From NCBI RefSeq assembly GCF_000442645.1, contig NC_021915.1, positions 2,170,001 to 2,234,000 of the forward strand: DNA of 64,000 nucleotides, given 5' to 3'. How positions within the stretch are numbered: the first letter of the stretch is position 1; each line of letters begins with the position of its first letter. Origin of the DNA: Corynebacterium maris DSM 45190. GTDB taxonomy: Bacteria; Actinomycetota; Actinomycetes; Mycobacteriales; Mycobacteriaceae. The notes beneath the pieces were generated by a model. That model had not been told where the DNA came from. It ran no database searches and saw nothing but the letters and a program-made list of their open reading frames with translations. Shown in pieces: positions 8,003-17,020 of the stretch. Both the position numbers and the translations under genes were made by a program.

Positions 8003-8920
8003 TCAGTACCCCGCTTCCACGTCGACCTCGGTGGGCATGCGTTCGCCGGCTTCGAAGGCCGCGGCGTTGTCCACGATCTGCGGCGCGATCATCTTCCGCG
8101 CGATGCGGGCGGTGGCGGCGATGTGCGGGGTGATCGTGGCGTTCGGCAGCTCCCACAGCGGGTGGCCCTCCGGCAGCGGTTCCGGCTCGGTGACGTCCAT
8201 GGCGGCGCCGGCGATGACGCCGTCGCGCAGCGCGTCGACCAGGTCGTCGGTGACCACCAGCTGGCCGCGGCCGACGTTGACCACCACGGCGTTGGGCTTC
8301 ATCTTGCCCAGCACCTCGGCGTCGATCACGCCGCGCGTCTCGTCGGTCAGCGGCATGGTCAGGACGAAGGCGTCCGCCTCGCCCCACACGTGCTCCGCCC
8401 GGTCAATGGCGAAGGTCTCGTCGGCGCCGTCGACGTCGTCGCCGGAGCGGTTGACCGCAATGATCTTCACGCCGAAGGGGCGCAGCATCGGGATCATGGC
8501 CTTGGCGATGCCACCTGCCCCGATCAGCGCGACGGTGCGGCCGGAAAACAGCCAGCCCTGCTTCTCGTCGGCCTCCCAGCGGATGTCGAAGCTTCCCGCT
8601 TGTGTGACGGCCTTGACCTGGTGCAGCTGGGCCAGCAGCAACGCCATCGCGATCTCCGCGACGGGAGTGCCGTAGACGCCGGCCGAATTCGCCCAGCGCA
8701 CATTGGGTTTGATGGTGCCGCTGCCGATCAGATGCTCGACGCCGGTGAACACGTGCTGCACGAAACCGATGTTCTCCGGCAACGGGTCCGGGAAGTGCCG
8801 CGGCCCACCGTTGAAGATGAGAAAATCCGCGTCTTCGATCCGGTCGACGAATTCGTGGCCGGCGGCCGCGACCTCGTCGACGACGTTGTCCCAGGGGGCG
8901 GGGTACATGGTGAATTTCAT
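8003..8920 (-). CDS. D-2-hydroxyacid dehydrogenase, copy 1 of a tandem pair
   Basis: This 305-residue protein has the same architecture as its neighbour. The nucleotide loop is GAGGIA (134-139), and Arg218, Glu247 and His266 form the expected catalytic set. The start ATG 8920 begins MKFTMYPAPW; an ATG 9 bp upstream is less likely. It sits 14 bp after the proB stop, so it is probably transcribed with proB. Substrate-pocket residues differ from the second copy (for example FTGVEHL against SAGIDPL near 58-65), so the two may have diverged in substrate. The exact reaction is unknown. Confidence 0.85.
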   Translation of the reverse strand: MKFTMYPAPWDNVVDEVAAAGHEFVDRIEDADFLIFNGGPRHFPDPLPENIGFVQHVFTGVEHLIGSGTIKPNVRWANSAGVYGTPVAEIAMALLLAQLHQVKAVTQAGSFDIRWEADEKQGWLFSGRTVALIGAGGIAKAMIPMLRPFGVKIIAVNRSGDDVDGADETFAIDRAEHVWGEADAFVLTMPLTDETRGVIDAEVLGKMKPNAVVVNVGRGQLVVTDDLVDALRDGVIAGAAMDVTEPEPLPEGHPLWELPNATITPHIAATARIARKMIAPQIVDNAAAFEAGERMPTEVDVEAGY

Positions 8921-8934
8921 GCACCCCACCCTAC

Positions 8935-10149
8935 CTAGAGGCGGGTGGCGTAGTTGGAGAGGTAATCGGCGTGCACAACCGGGCGGCGGCGGTTCGCCGG
9001 CAGGTCCTTGCTGCGCTTGCCCACCATGTCGATCAGGATCTCGGAGTCGTAGTTGACTTCGCCGCGGCCCAGGACCTCCCCGTCCGGGCCGACGATGTCG
9101 ACGATGTCGCCGCGCTTGAAGTCGCCGGAGATGGAAGTGATGCCGATCGGCAGCAGTGAGGTGCCGCCGGAAGTCACCGCCTCGACGGCGCCGGCGTCCA
9201 GGCGCAGCACGCCCTCCGCGTCGGCGGCGTAGAGCGCCCAGAACTTCCAGGCGTTGAGGCGGCGCTCCGGGCGCGGATGGAACACGGTGCCCACGGAGGC
9301 GTCCGCCAAGGCGGGGCCGATGTTCGACGACGACGTCAACAGCACCGGCACACCGGAACGCGAGGCCAATCGGGCGGCGGAGACCTTCGTCGCCATGCCG
9401 CCGGTGCCCAGCTTGCCGCCGTCGCCGGCGGCCACGCCCGCGAGGTCGTGGCCGGTGCGGACTTCTTCCACGAACTTGGCGCCCGGCTCAGCCGGGTTGC
9501 GGTCGAAGAGCCCGTCGACGTCGGACAGCAGGTACAACGCGTCCGCGCCGGTCAGGGCGGCCACGATCGCGGCGAGGCGGTCGTTGTCGCCGAAGCGCAT
9601 TTCCGAGGTCGCCACCGTGTCGTTTTCGTTGACGATCGGGATGATGCGCAACTGGATCAGCTTCTCCAGGGTGCGCTGCGCGTTACGGGTGCGGTCGCGG
9701 CGGCCCGCGTCGCTGGCGGTCAGCAGGACCTGGCCGATGGTGCGGTGGAAACGGGCGAAGGAACGGCCCCACTCGGCGGCCAGATGAACCTGACCGACGG
9801 TGGCGGCGGCCTGCTTGACCGCCAGCTCCGTCGGTCGGGTCTTCAGCCCGATTGGAGCCATGCCGGCGGAAACGGCGCCCGAGGACACGACGATGATGTC
9901 GCTTCCTGCGGCCATGCGCGCCTGCAGGGCGTCCACGAAAGCGTCGATCTTCTCGGAGTCGACGCCCTTCTCCGGATCCGTCACGGAGGAGGAGCCGAGC
10001 TTGATGACAATGCGTTTCGCCCTCGCGATGTCATCCCGTAGCGGCGAACTGTGACCGAAAGCGGGCCCCTCAGCCGCTGCCAACGGCTGCGGGAATTCGG
10101 CCCCCAGCATTGGGCTGGTGTCGTACGGAGTGCGAGGTAGTGAATCCAT
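8935..10149 (-). CDS. proB: Glutamate 5-kinase with PUA domain
   Basis: ProB phosphorylates glutamate in the first, normally proline-inhibited step of proline synthesis. An amino-acid-kinase domain starts at about residue 45 (RIVIKLGSSSVT) and includes VNENDTVATSEMRFGDNDRL-type nucleotide and substrate loops. A PUA domain occupies roughly the last 100 residues and ends VVHADYLSNYA. The assigned ATG 10149 gives an extra ~38 residues before the conserved start compared with C. glutamicum ProB. ATG 10110 is another option, and neither has a strong ribosome-binding site. The gene follows obgE by 30 bp. Confidence 0.93.
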   Translation of the reverse strand: MDSLPRTPYDTSPMLGAEFPQPLAAAEGPAFGHSSPLRDDIARAKRIVIKLGSSSVTDPEKGVDSEKIDAFVDALQARMAAGSDIIVVSSGAVSAGMAPIGLKTRPTELAVKQAAATVGQVHLAAEWGRSFARFHRTIGQVLLTASDAGRRDRTRNAQRTLEKLIQLRIIPIVNENDTVATSEMRFGDNDRLAAIVAALTGADALYLLSDVDGLFDRNPAEPGAKFVEEVRTGHDLAGVAAGDGGKLGTGGMATKVSAARLASRSGVPVLLTSSSNIGPALADASVGTVFHPRPERRLNAWKFWALYAADAEGVLRLDAGAVEAVTSGGTSLLPIGITSISGDFKRGDIVDIVGPDGEVLGRGEVNYDSEILIDMVGKRSKDLPANRRRPVVHADYLSNYATRL

Positions 10150-10179
10150 GTCCTAGTTTCGTCTAGAGGTCAGGTCTCT

Positions 10180-11694
10180 CTAGCCTTGCCAGCGATCGCG
10201 ATCCGCGACCTCCCCATCACCGAAGTCGTATTCGTCGATCAAGCCGCGGCGTGCCTGGGAGGCACGCTTGCGCTCTGCTGCGGAGGCGCGGTCAGTGCCC
10301 ATGAGTCGGGCGTCGCTCCCACGGCTGGCCAGAGTCGGGTCGCCCGCAAGGGACGGTTCCCACTCGAAGGATATATCGCCGATGGTGACTGTTGCACCTT
10401 CCTGGGCCCCGGCCTTGCGTAATTGGTCCTCCACACCCGCCTTTGCGAGCCGGTCTGCGAGGTAGCCGACGGCCTCGTCGTTCTCGAAATCCGTCTGATT
10501 GATCCAGCGCTCGATCTTTTCGCCCTCGACGATGAAGGCTCCGGGAGCCTCCGGATCCTCGGAAACCGTGAAGTGCGCGTGCTTCCCCCGCTTGGGGGAA
10601 GAGACGGCCTTCGGGCGGATGATCGTGTGCTCTGCGTCGGGTCGCTGCCGCGGTCGCTTGCGGCGGGCTTCCTTGACCACCTCGAGCAATTTGTACACCA
10701 ACGGGTCGAGCCCCTGACGCGCGACGGCGGAGATGATGAACACCGGCCAGCCGAACTGCTCCTCGAGGTCTTCCTTGAAAAACTCCGCCAACTCCCGGGC
10801 CTCCGGGACGTCGGCCTTGTTCAGCACGATGATGCGCGGGCGGTCCCGGAGATCGCCCAGGCCGATGTCGTCGCTCAGCTCCGACTGGTAGTCGGCCAAC
10901 TCGTGTTCCAGCGCCTCGATGTCGCTGACCGGGTCACGGCCCGGCTCGATCGAGGCCGTGTCCACCACGTGCACGAGCACGGCGGTGCGCTCGATGTGAC
11001 GCAAAAAGTCCAGGCCCAGGCCCTTGCCTTGCGACGCCCCCGGGATCAGGCCGGGCACGTCGGCGATGGTGAAACTCTCGTGTCCGACGTTGACCACGCC
11101 GAGGTTCGGCGCGAGCGTGGTGAACGGGTAGTCCGCGATCTTCGGCTTCGCGGCGGAGAGCACGGAGATCAGCGAGGACTTGCCCGCCGACGGGAAACCG
11201 ACCAGGCCGACGTCCGCCATGGACTTCAGCTCGAGGGTCAGGTCGATTTCCTCGCCCGGCTCCCCCTTGAGGGCGAAGCCGGGGGCCTTGCGGTTGATGT
11301 TGGCCAGGGCGGCGTTGCCCAGGCCGCCGAAGCCGCCCTGGGCCGCGATGAAGCGGGTGCCGGGCACGGTCAGGTCCGCGAGCACCTCCCCCTTGCGGTC
11401 GAGCACCACAGTGCCCACGGGGATCTCGAGGATGAGGTCTTCGCCGCGGGCGCCGCTGCGGTTGTCGCCCCCGCCGTTGTCGCCGCGCTCGGCCTTGATG
11501 TGCGGGCGGAAATGAAAGTCGAGGAGGGTGTGGACTTGGTTGGAGACTTCCAGGATGACGTCGCCGCCGTGGCCGCCGTTGCCGCCGTCGGGGCCGCCGA
11601 GCGGCTTGAACTTCTCGCGGTGGACGGACACGCAGCCGTGGCCGCCGTCTCCTGCTGACAGATGCAGCACGGCGCGGTCTACGAACTGGGCCAT
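10180..11694 (-). CDS. obgE: Obg family GTPase (ribosome assembly)
   Basis: This essential GTPase acts in 50S assembly and stress control. The 504-residue protein has the glycine-rich Obg fold (1-158). The G domain carries GFPSAGKS (166-173), the FTT switch I region, DVPG (212-215) and a later NKAD motif. An OCT domain follows, then a basic or mixed C-terminal extension of about 75 residues typical of actinobacteria. It lies upstream of proB in the conserved rplU-rpmA-obgE-proB order, although a plus-strand gene separates it here from rpmA. Confidence 0.96.
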   Translation of the reverse strand: MAQFVDRAVLHLSAGDGGHGCVSVHREKFKPLGGPDGGNGGHGGDVILEVSNQVHTLLDFHFRPHIKAERGDNGGGDNRSGARGEDLILEIPVGTVVLDRKGEVLADLTVPGTRFIAAQGGFGGLGNAALANINRKAPGFALKGEPGEEIDLTLELKSMADVGLVGFPSAGKSSLISVLSAAKPKIADYPFTTLAPNLGVVNVGHESFTIADVPGLIPGASQGKGLGLDFLRHIERTAVLVHVVDTASIEPGRDPVSDIEALEHELADYQSELSDDIGLGDLRDRPRIIVLNKADVPEARELAEFFKEDLEEQFGWPVFIISAVARQGLDPLVYKLLEVVKEARRKRPRQRPDAEHTIIRPKAVSSPKRGKHAHFTVSEDPEAPGAFIVEGEKIERWINQTDFENDEAVGYLADRLAKAGVEDQLRKAGAQEGATVTIGDISFEWEPSLAGDPTLASRGSDARLMGTDRASAAERKRASQARRGLIDEYDFGDGEVADRDRWQG

Positions 11695-11799
11695 AATTTT
11701 TCCTTCACAGGGGTAGATAAGACTAAGAAAATGGTAGCACCGGTAGGCTATCTAACATTAAAGCCGGTTTTAACGGAACCAAATAGGATTGTGGTGCAT

Positions 11800-12558
11800 A
11801 TGAGCTACGACTTCATCATCTTCACGCCCGACGTCAACCAGCACGGCACTCCCGTCCTGGTCGGCGAAAACGCCTGGCAGCGCCTACGCTTCCGCGTCGA
11901 TGCCGCCGAGGTCACCGCCGACGACCGCTTGATCGCGTTGCGGGACGCCGTCAACGCCGGCGAACGGCCCGCCGGAGTCGCACTCGCCGACGGCGCGGTC
12001 CGCCTCACCGGCGACCGATGCCTGTTGATCGCGGTGGACGAATCCTCCGTCAACGCCACCGGCCAGTGGTTGTCCGCGCTGAGCCTGAGCAATCACCTCG
12101 GACTGGCGTCCGCCACGGACAAGGCGGTGATCTTCTGCGGCGACGAGACCGACGAATTCACCACCGAGACCGCCGACATCGAGATGCCCACGTTTTCCCG
12201 GGCGGAGTTGCCACACCTGTTGGACGCGGTGCGCAAGGCCCAGGTCGACGCGCACGCCGACCACGGCAAACAGGACTTCGCCGAGGATTTCCTCATCGTC
12301 GGGATGGATGAGAAACCGGAATACTACGTGCAAGCAGTCTACCGTCCCGAACAGGAGTCCTGGCAAGTCGAGTACCGCCTCGGCGCGCAGAGCCGCCACT
12401 ACTTGGCGACGGTGCGGGAGCAGGAGGAAGTGCGGCAGATCTTCTTCGACTGGGTCACCCGCGACACCGCCTACCAGACCCGCCACGACTGGCGGCTGCT
12501 GGAATTCCCCGAGGCCGTCATCGACTACAGCCAGCACAACGAGGAGCGGGGGCTCTAG
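11800..12558 (+). CDS. Hypothetical protein (252 aa)
   Basis: I do not recognise this family. The protein begins MSYDFIIFTPDVNQHGTPVL and is soluble, acidic and without signal peptide or membrane segments. The C-terminal half (about 160-245) has a compact alternating pattern with many aromatic residues (WQVEYRLG, HDWRLLEF). The ATG at 11800 is preceded by AT-rich sequence that probably holds its promoter; longer in-frame starts overlap obgE. It is transcribed against obgE and rpmA and interrupts the usual rpmA-obgE adjacency, so it may be a lineage-specific insertion. Confidence 0.6.
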   Translation: MSYDFIIFTPDVNQHGTPVLVGENAWQRLRFRVDAAEVTADDRLIALRDAVNAGERPAGVALADGAVRLTGDRCLLIAVDESSVNATGQWLSALSLSNHLGLASATDKAVIFCGDETDEFTTETADIEMPTFSRAELPHLLDAVRKAQVDAHADHGKQDFAEDFLIVGMDEKPEYYVQAVYRPEQESWQVEYRLGAQSRHYLATVREQEEVRQIFFDWVTRDTAYQTRHDWRLLEFPEAVIDYSQHNEERGL

Positions 12559-12660
12559 GAGCTCCGCCTCCCAGGATGACGTAGCTTGTGATCACGTCCG
12601 TGGGGAGCGCCTCCGCGTGGCCGGCGAACTGTCTGGCACGCGCAGGATTCATGCAGAAAA

Positions 12661-12707
12661 CACTGAAACCCGCTCCTCACCTGCACGGCGAGAAACGGGT
12701 TTCAGTG
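12661..12707 (-). terminator. Rho-independent terminator after rpmA
   Basis: A perfect 12-bp stem (12661-12672 with 12696-12707) encloses a 23-nt loop. Read on the minus strand it is followed by a TTTTC tract, so it fits termination of the rplU-rpmA transcript, whose last stop is at 12742. It may also stop the convergent gene ending at 12558. Confidence 0.75.
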
Positions 12708-12741
12708 TCAACGTCTTTATCCCGACGTCAGGGAGAAGCCC

Positions 12742-13026
12742 TTAAACGGTGGCTGCCTCAGCCTCGGCCGGAACCTCGGCCGGGACGATGTTGACCACGC
12801 GACGGTTGCGCTTGATCGCGAACTGCACGGCGCCATCTGCGAGAGCGTACAGGGTGTCGTCGCCGCCACGGCCGACGTTCTCACCCGGGTGGAACTTGGT
12901 GCCGCGCTGACGGACGATGATTCCGCCGGCCTTGACCTGCTGGCCGCCGAAACGCTTCACGCCAAGGCGCTTGGCCTCGGAGTCACGGCCGTTGCTGGAG
13001 CTGGATGCGCCCTTCTTAGTTGCCAT
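12742..13026 (-). CDS. rpmA: 50S ribosomal protein bL27
   Basis: This 94-residue L27 begins MATKKGASSSSNGRDSEAKRLGVKR, the canonical N-terminus that reaches the peptidyl-transferase centre, followed by the GGQQVKAGGIIVRQRGT core. There is no cleavable N-terminal extension. The C-terminus carries an Ala/Glu-rich tail. It is the second gene of the rplU-rpmA operon, 37 bp after rplU, and is followed by a hairpin terminator. Confidence 0.97.
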   Translation of the reverse strand: MATKKGASSSSNGRDSEAKRLGVKRFGGQQVKAGGIIVRQRGTKFHPGENVGRGGDDTLYALADGAVQFAIKRNRRVVNIVPAEVPAEAEAATV

Positions 13027-13063
13027 GGGATGTCCCTCCTTCTACCTTTCTTTAGCCTGCAGA

Positions 13064-13369
13064 CTACTTGATGCCGTTGATCTTGAGAACCGTCACGGGC
13101 TGACGGTGTCCCAGGCGACGCTTGTAGCCGGTCTTGTTCTTGTACTTCATGATGTCGATCTTCTTGCCACGTGCGTGTTCGACGATTTCGGCGTCGACCT
13201 GCACGTTGGAAAGTTCATCGGACTTCGACTTGATATCGGCACCGTCGACGAGCAGAACGGGGGTGAGAGCCACGGACGATCCCGGCTCACCCTCGATCTT
13301 CTCGACCTTGACGAGGTCACCTTCGGCAACCTTGTACTGCTTGCCGCCGGTCTTGACGATCGCGTACAT
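13064..13369 (-). CDS. rplU: 50S ribosomal protein bL21
   Basis: This 101-residue L21 starts MYAIVKTGGKQYKVAEGD and ends in the KTGYKRRLGHRQPVT region typical of the family. It is the first gene of the rplU-rpmA operon. The 207-bp space upstream to the end of rne holds a TATAGA-type -10 candidate on the minus strand (13387-13392) at a distance that would give a very short leader. Confidence 0.97.
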   Translation of the reverse strand: MYAIVKTGGKQYKVAEGDLVKVEKIEGEPGSSVALTPVLLVDGADIKSKSDELSNVQVDAEIVEHARGKKIDIMKYKNKTGYKRRLGHRQPVTVLKINGIK

Positions 13370-13386
13370 AGGAGGGTTACCCCTTA

Positions 13387-13415
13387 TCTATACTCGGCTC
13401 AGCCCCCAGACTGAA
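13387..13415 (-). promoter_or_regulatory. Candidate rplU-rpmA promoter
   Basis: On the minus strand a TATAGA hexamer (13387-13392) lies 17 bp from TTCAGT (13410-13415). The -10 is reasonable for corynebacteria but the -35 is weak. Transcription would start about 10 nt before the rplU ATG. Confidence 0.35.
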
Positions 13416-13576
13416 CCGGGCGCTGAATGGACAATGTGTTCATTCCTGCGTTTCAAAGGGCGCGGGCAACCACAGATCGGGACCCGCGCACTCTCTTTAA
13501 AACAGCGACTGTCAAAGAATACCGTGAAAGGGACGGTTTCTCCAAACCGCCCCCGGTTCCGATCATGTCTCCGGGG

Positions 13577-16500
13577 CTACTGGCGCCCTGAACCCGACGA
13601 GCGCCTGCGGGTCGCGCGTCGGCGTCCGCGCCCGCCGCCCGATTGCTTCGCAGCGGCCGGGGCCTGAGCGGGACGCTCGGCCCCGCCCGTCTCCTTCTGC
13701 TTCGTCGGCTGCTCCTGCTGCTGCGGCACGACGCTCTTGCGCACCGCGCGTCGGCGGCCCCGCCGGCCCGGCGAGGCCTGGACCGCGGCCTTCTGCGGGG
13801 CCTGCTTCTGCGCGACCTGCTTTTCCGGCGCCGGCTCCTGCCGCTGTTCCTGCTTCTGCTCCGATCGGCGGGTGTCCTCGCGGGGCGTGTCCTGAAAGTC
13901 TTGCCGCTTGGGGCGGTGATCGGAGCGCGAGTTGCCGCGGGTGCGGCGACGCCGGCGCGGGGAGGCCTCAAACTCGGCGACCGCCTGCTGGAACGTCTTC
14001 TCTCCCGTTCCGCTGGTCTCGGCGACGTAATCGGCGTCCGACGGTTCTTCGGGATCAGCTTGGGTCGCGGCGTCGATCGCAGCAGAGACGATGGCGTCGA
14101 CCTCGCTCAGCGTGTCCTCCTGCGGCGTTTGCGCGTCGTGGTCCTGCCGTTGGCGGTCATCGCCGGAACGACCCCGGCCGCGACCGCGGCCGCGTCCGCC
14201 ACGGCGACGCGAGGAGGACTTGCCGGAGCGTTCTTCCCGCTCGGTGTCTTCCGCCTGCTCGCCACCGGAGACCACGGCTGCGGCGATCTGCTCGAAGGTT
14301 TCCGCGTCTGTGCCCGCGTGTTTGCCGGTTTCCCGTTCCTCGCGCTTGGGTGCGGTCTTTTTCGTCTGCTCTTTCCGCTCTTCGCGCTTGGACTGCGAAC
14401 GAGAGCCCTTGCCCCGGTTGTGACGTCCCCCGTGGTCGTGCTCGTGGTGCTCGACCGGGTCCTCGTGCAGGATCAGTCCTCGTCCGCCGCAGTGCTCGCA
14501 GTCGGTGGAGAAGGTTTCCAGCAGTCCGGTGCCCAGGCGCTTACGCGTCATCTGCACCAGCCCGAGGGAAGTGACCTCGGAGACCTGGTGGCGGGTGCGG
14601 TCGCGGCCGAGCGCCTCCTTGAGGCGGCGCAGGACGAGGTCCTGGTTTTCCGGCAGGACCATGTCGATGAAGTCGACGACGATCATGCCGCCCAGATCGC
14701 GCAACCGCATCTGGCGGACGATCTCCTCGGCCGCCTCGAGGTTGTTGCGGGTGACGGTCTCTTCGAGGTTGCCGCCCGAGCCGGTGAACTTGCCGGTGTT
14801 GACGTCGACGACGGTCATCGCCTCGGTGCGGTCGATGACCAGCGAGCCGCCGGACGGCAGCCACACCTTGCGGTGCAGGGCCTTTTCCAGCTGCTCGTCG
14901 ATCCGGTAGTGGGCGAAGGCGTCCTGGTCGTCGTGGTCGCGACGGTCATAGCGCACGAGGCGGTCCACCAGGTCCGGGGCCACCGACTTCACGTAGGCCG
15001 ACACCGTGTTCCAGGAACGCTTGCCGTCGACGACCAAGTGGGTGAAGTCTTCGTTGAACAGATCGCGCACGACCTTGATCAACATGTCCGGCTCCTCGTA
15101 CAGGGTGACCGGCTGGGCGCCCTTGGACGCCTTCTCCTTCTCCGCGCGACGCTGTACGTCCTCCCACAGCGCGTGCAGGCGGTCGACGTCGGCGCCGATG
15201 GCCTCCTCGGGCACGTTCTCCGCGGCGGTGCGGATGATCGCCCCGCCCTGCCCCGGGATGACGCGGCCCAAGATGTCCTTGAGGCGCTTGCGCTCGGGGG
15301 CGGGCAGCTTGCGGGAGATGCCCGCGGACCTTCCGCCCGGCACGTAGACGAGGTAGCGGCCGGCCAAAGAGATCTGGGTGGTCAGGCGGGCGCCCTTGTG
15401 CCCCATCGGGTCCTTGGACACCTGCACCAGCACCTGGTCGCCGGACTTCAGCGCCTGCTCGATGCGACGGCTGCGACCGCCCAGGCCCGCGGCTTTCCAG
15501 TCCACTTCGCTGGCGTAGAGCACGCCGTTGCGGCCGGTGCCGATGTCGATGAACGCGGCCTCCATGCTCGGCAGCACGTTCTGCACCCGGCCGAGGTAGA
15601 TGTTGCCGATGATCGACGCCTGCGCGTCCGAGGTGACGAAGTGCTCGACGAGCAGGTCGTCCTCCAGCACCCCGACCTGGGTAACCAGGCCCGGGTGCTC
15701 CGGGTCCTCCACCCGGTGACGTTCGCGCACGACCATGGTGCGCTCGACGGATTCCCGGCGCGCGAGGAATTCCGCCTGGGAGACGACGCGCTTCTGCTTG
15801 CGGCCGGCCTCGCGCATTTCGTTGCGGCGGCGTCGCTGCGACTCCAGACGGGTCGAGCCCTTCAGTGCGACGGGTTCGGTCGGCAGGTCCGCTTCTTCCT
15901 CTTGCCGGGTCTCGTCGACCTGGTCGGCGGGCGCGGCGGGCTCAGTGGGCTCGGTTTGTGCGGTCGTCTCCGCCGGGGCGGCGGCCCGGGTGCTGCGGCG
16001 GGCGCGGCGGCGTGAGCTCGCCGGCGAACGCTTCGCCGGGGTCGCGTCGTCTTCGTCTTGGTCGTCGCGGTCCTTGGAGCGGGTGGGCGTGTCTGCCGCC
16101 GGGGCCACGAAGAGCGGGGCGTAGGCCGCGGCGGCGGGCTTGTCTTCCGGCGCCGGGGTGATCTCGGGGGTGACGTCTTCGAGGGGTTCGTCGCTGTGGG
16201 CGTCCTCGACGGCGTCGGCGAGGTCGGCGTCGACCTTGGCTTCGATCTGGTGGATTTCGTTTTCGACGTTCTTGCGCACGCGGGTGCGGATTTTTTGTTC
16301 CGGCTCCGCTTGCTCCGCGGGTTCGGCGGTGTCTTCCTGAGCGGCCGGGGCCTGCTCCGGTTCCGCGGCGGGCGGGGTGGGGTCGACGCCCGCCAGGTGA
16401 TCGAGGACGCGGCCGGCCTCCTCGCGGGAGAGCGCCGACTGCGCGACCTTGACCAAGCCCACGGCGTCGAGGGCGACGATGAGCTCCTTGGAGGTCATGC

Positions 16501-16786
16501 CCAGCTGCTTGGCCAGGGCGTGCACCCGGGTCTTCTCGGCGAGGGCGGCGCGGTCGAGGCTAGTCGCCGACTCGGCCGGGGAGGTGGTGGGCTGGGCGGG
16601 CGCGGCGGTTTTCTTCGCCGTCTTCTTCACGCTTTTCTTGGTGGTTTTCTTCGTGGTCTTTTTGGCCGCCGGGGCGGTCTTCTTCACCGTTTTGCGGGTG
16701 GTCTTGCGGGTTGCGCGGCGCTTCGGCGTCGGCGTCGATTCCTTGTCGTTGTCGTCGTGTGCGTCAGTGGTGTCGTTCGTCGCCAC
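13577..16786 (-). CDS. rne: RNase E/G family endoribonuclease with IF2_N-like domain and long disordered ends
   Basis: This very large protein (1069 residues) is the main mRNA and rRNA processing endonuclease. The N-terminus is Lys/Thr/Ala-rich, then an IF2_N-like module (about 84-134, VHALAKQLGMTSKELIVALDA pattern), then an acidic/Ala-rich linker. An S1 domain follows from about 391 (GNIYLGRVQN), then the catalytic region with VVDFIDM (about 701-709) and the zinc-link CEHCGG near 760. The last ~300 residues are Arg/Gly/Gln/Glu-rich. GTG 16786 is chosen because GGGAG lies 8-9 bp upstream; an alternative upstream start would add 44 residues. The catalytic domain sits between two unstructured arms, the usual actinobacterial arrangement. 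Confidence 0.92.
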   Translation of the reverse strand: MATNDTTDAHDDNDKESTPTPKRRATRKTTRKTVKKTAPAAKKTTKKTTKKSVKKTAKKTAAPAQPTTSPAESATSLDRAALAEKTRVHALAKQLGMTSKELIVALDAVGLVKVAQSALSREEAGRVLDHLAGVDPTPPAAEPEQAPAAQEDTAEPAEQAEPEQKIRTRVRKNVENEIHQIEAKVDADLADAVEDAHSDEPLEDVTPEITPAPEDKPAAAAYAPLFVAPAADTPTRSKDRDDQDEDDATPAKRSPASSRRRARRSTRAAAPAETTAQTEPTEPAAPADQVDETRQEEEADLPTEPVALKGSTRLESQRRRRNEMREAGRKQKRVVSQAEFLARRESVERTMVVRERHRVEDPEHPGLVTQVGVLEDDLLVEHFVTSDAQASIIGNIYLGRVQNVLPSMEAAFIDIGTGRNGVLYASEVDWKAAGLGGRSRRIEQALKSGDQVLVQVSKDPMGHKGARLTTQISLAGRYLVYVPGGRSAGISRKLPAPERKRLKDILGRVIPGQGGAIIRTAAENVPEEAIGADVDRLHALWEDVQRRAEKEKASKGAQPVTLYEEPDMLIKVVRDLFNEDFTHLVVDGKRSWNTVSAYVKSVAPDLVDRLVRYDRRDHDDQDAFAHYRIDEQLEKALHRKVWLPSGGSLVIDRTEAMTVVDVNTGKFTGSGGNLEETVTRNNLEAAEEIVRQMRLRDLGGMIVVDFIDMVLPENQDLVLRRLKEALGRDRTRHQVSEVTSLGLVQMTRKRLGTGLLETFSTDCEHCGGRGLILHEDPVEHHEHDHGGRHNRGKGSRSQSKREERKEQTKKTAPKREERETGKHAGTDAETFEQIAAAVVSGGEQAEDTEREERSGKSSSRRRGGRGRGRGRGRSGDDRQRQDHDAQTPQEDTLSEVDAIVSAAIDAATQADPEEPSDADYVAETSGTGEKTFQQAVAEFEASPRRRRRTRGNSRSDHRPKRQDFQDTPREDTRRSEQKQEQRQEPAPEKQVAQKQAPQKAAVQASPGRRGRRRAVRKSVVPQQQEQPTKQKETGGAERPAQAPAAAKQSGGGRGRRRATRRRSSGSGRQ

Positions 16787-17020
16787 AGGTGAAACTCCCG
16801 TCGTTGATATGGCCGATCCGCTCTCCTCGAGGCCTCCGGGCGCTGGCGGGCATGTCCTGACGTGCCCGCCGCCGCCGTCGCGGAGCGCCCCGGGAGTGTG
16901 GGGCCATGATGTCTGCAATTATGTGAGTGAAATCTTGCGCTGTTTCCGCACCCGCGCCTTCTGCGGCAAAGGGGACGACAGCTGCCCTCCATTGTGACAC
17001 ACCGGTTAAGGTACTCGGCG
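16787..17020. promoter_or_regulatory. Divergent rne / membrane-protein promoter region
   Basis: This 234-bp spacer separates the divergent rne and 17021 genes. On the minus strand CATAAT at 16919-16924 is a candidate rne -10, which would give an untranslated leader of about 120 nt. That leader contains an imperfect inverted repeat (GGGCAYG near 16850). No clear plus-strand promoter was recognised. Confidence 0.3.

Noticed and set aside
13643..16015. 790-residue plus-strand frame opposite rne
   Set aside because: Leu/Arg/Val-rich composition of an antisense shadow; no domains, and rne on the other strand is unmistakable.
16600..16740. Low-complexity repeats in the N-terminus of rne as mobile or recombinogenic DNA
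   Set aside because: They encode Lys/Thr/Ala-rich disordered protein in frame.
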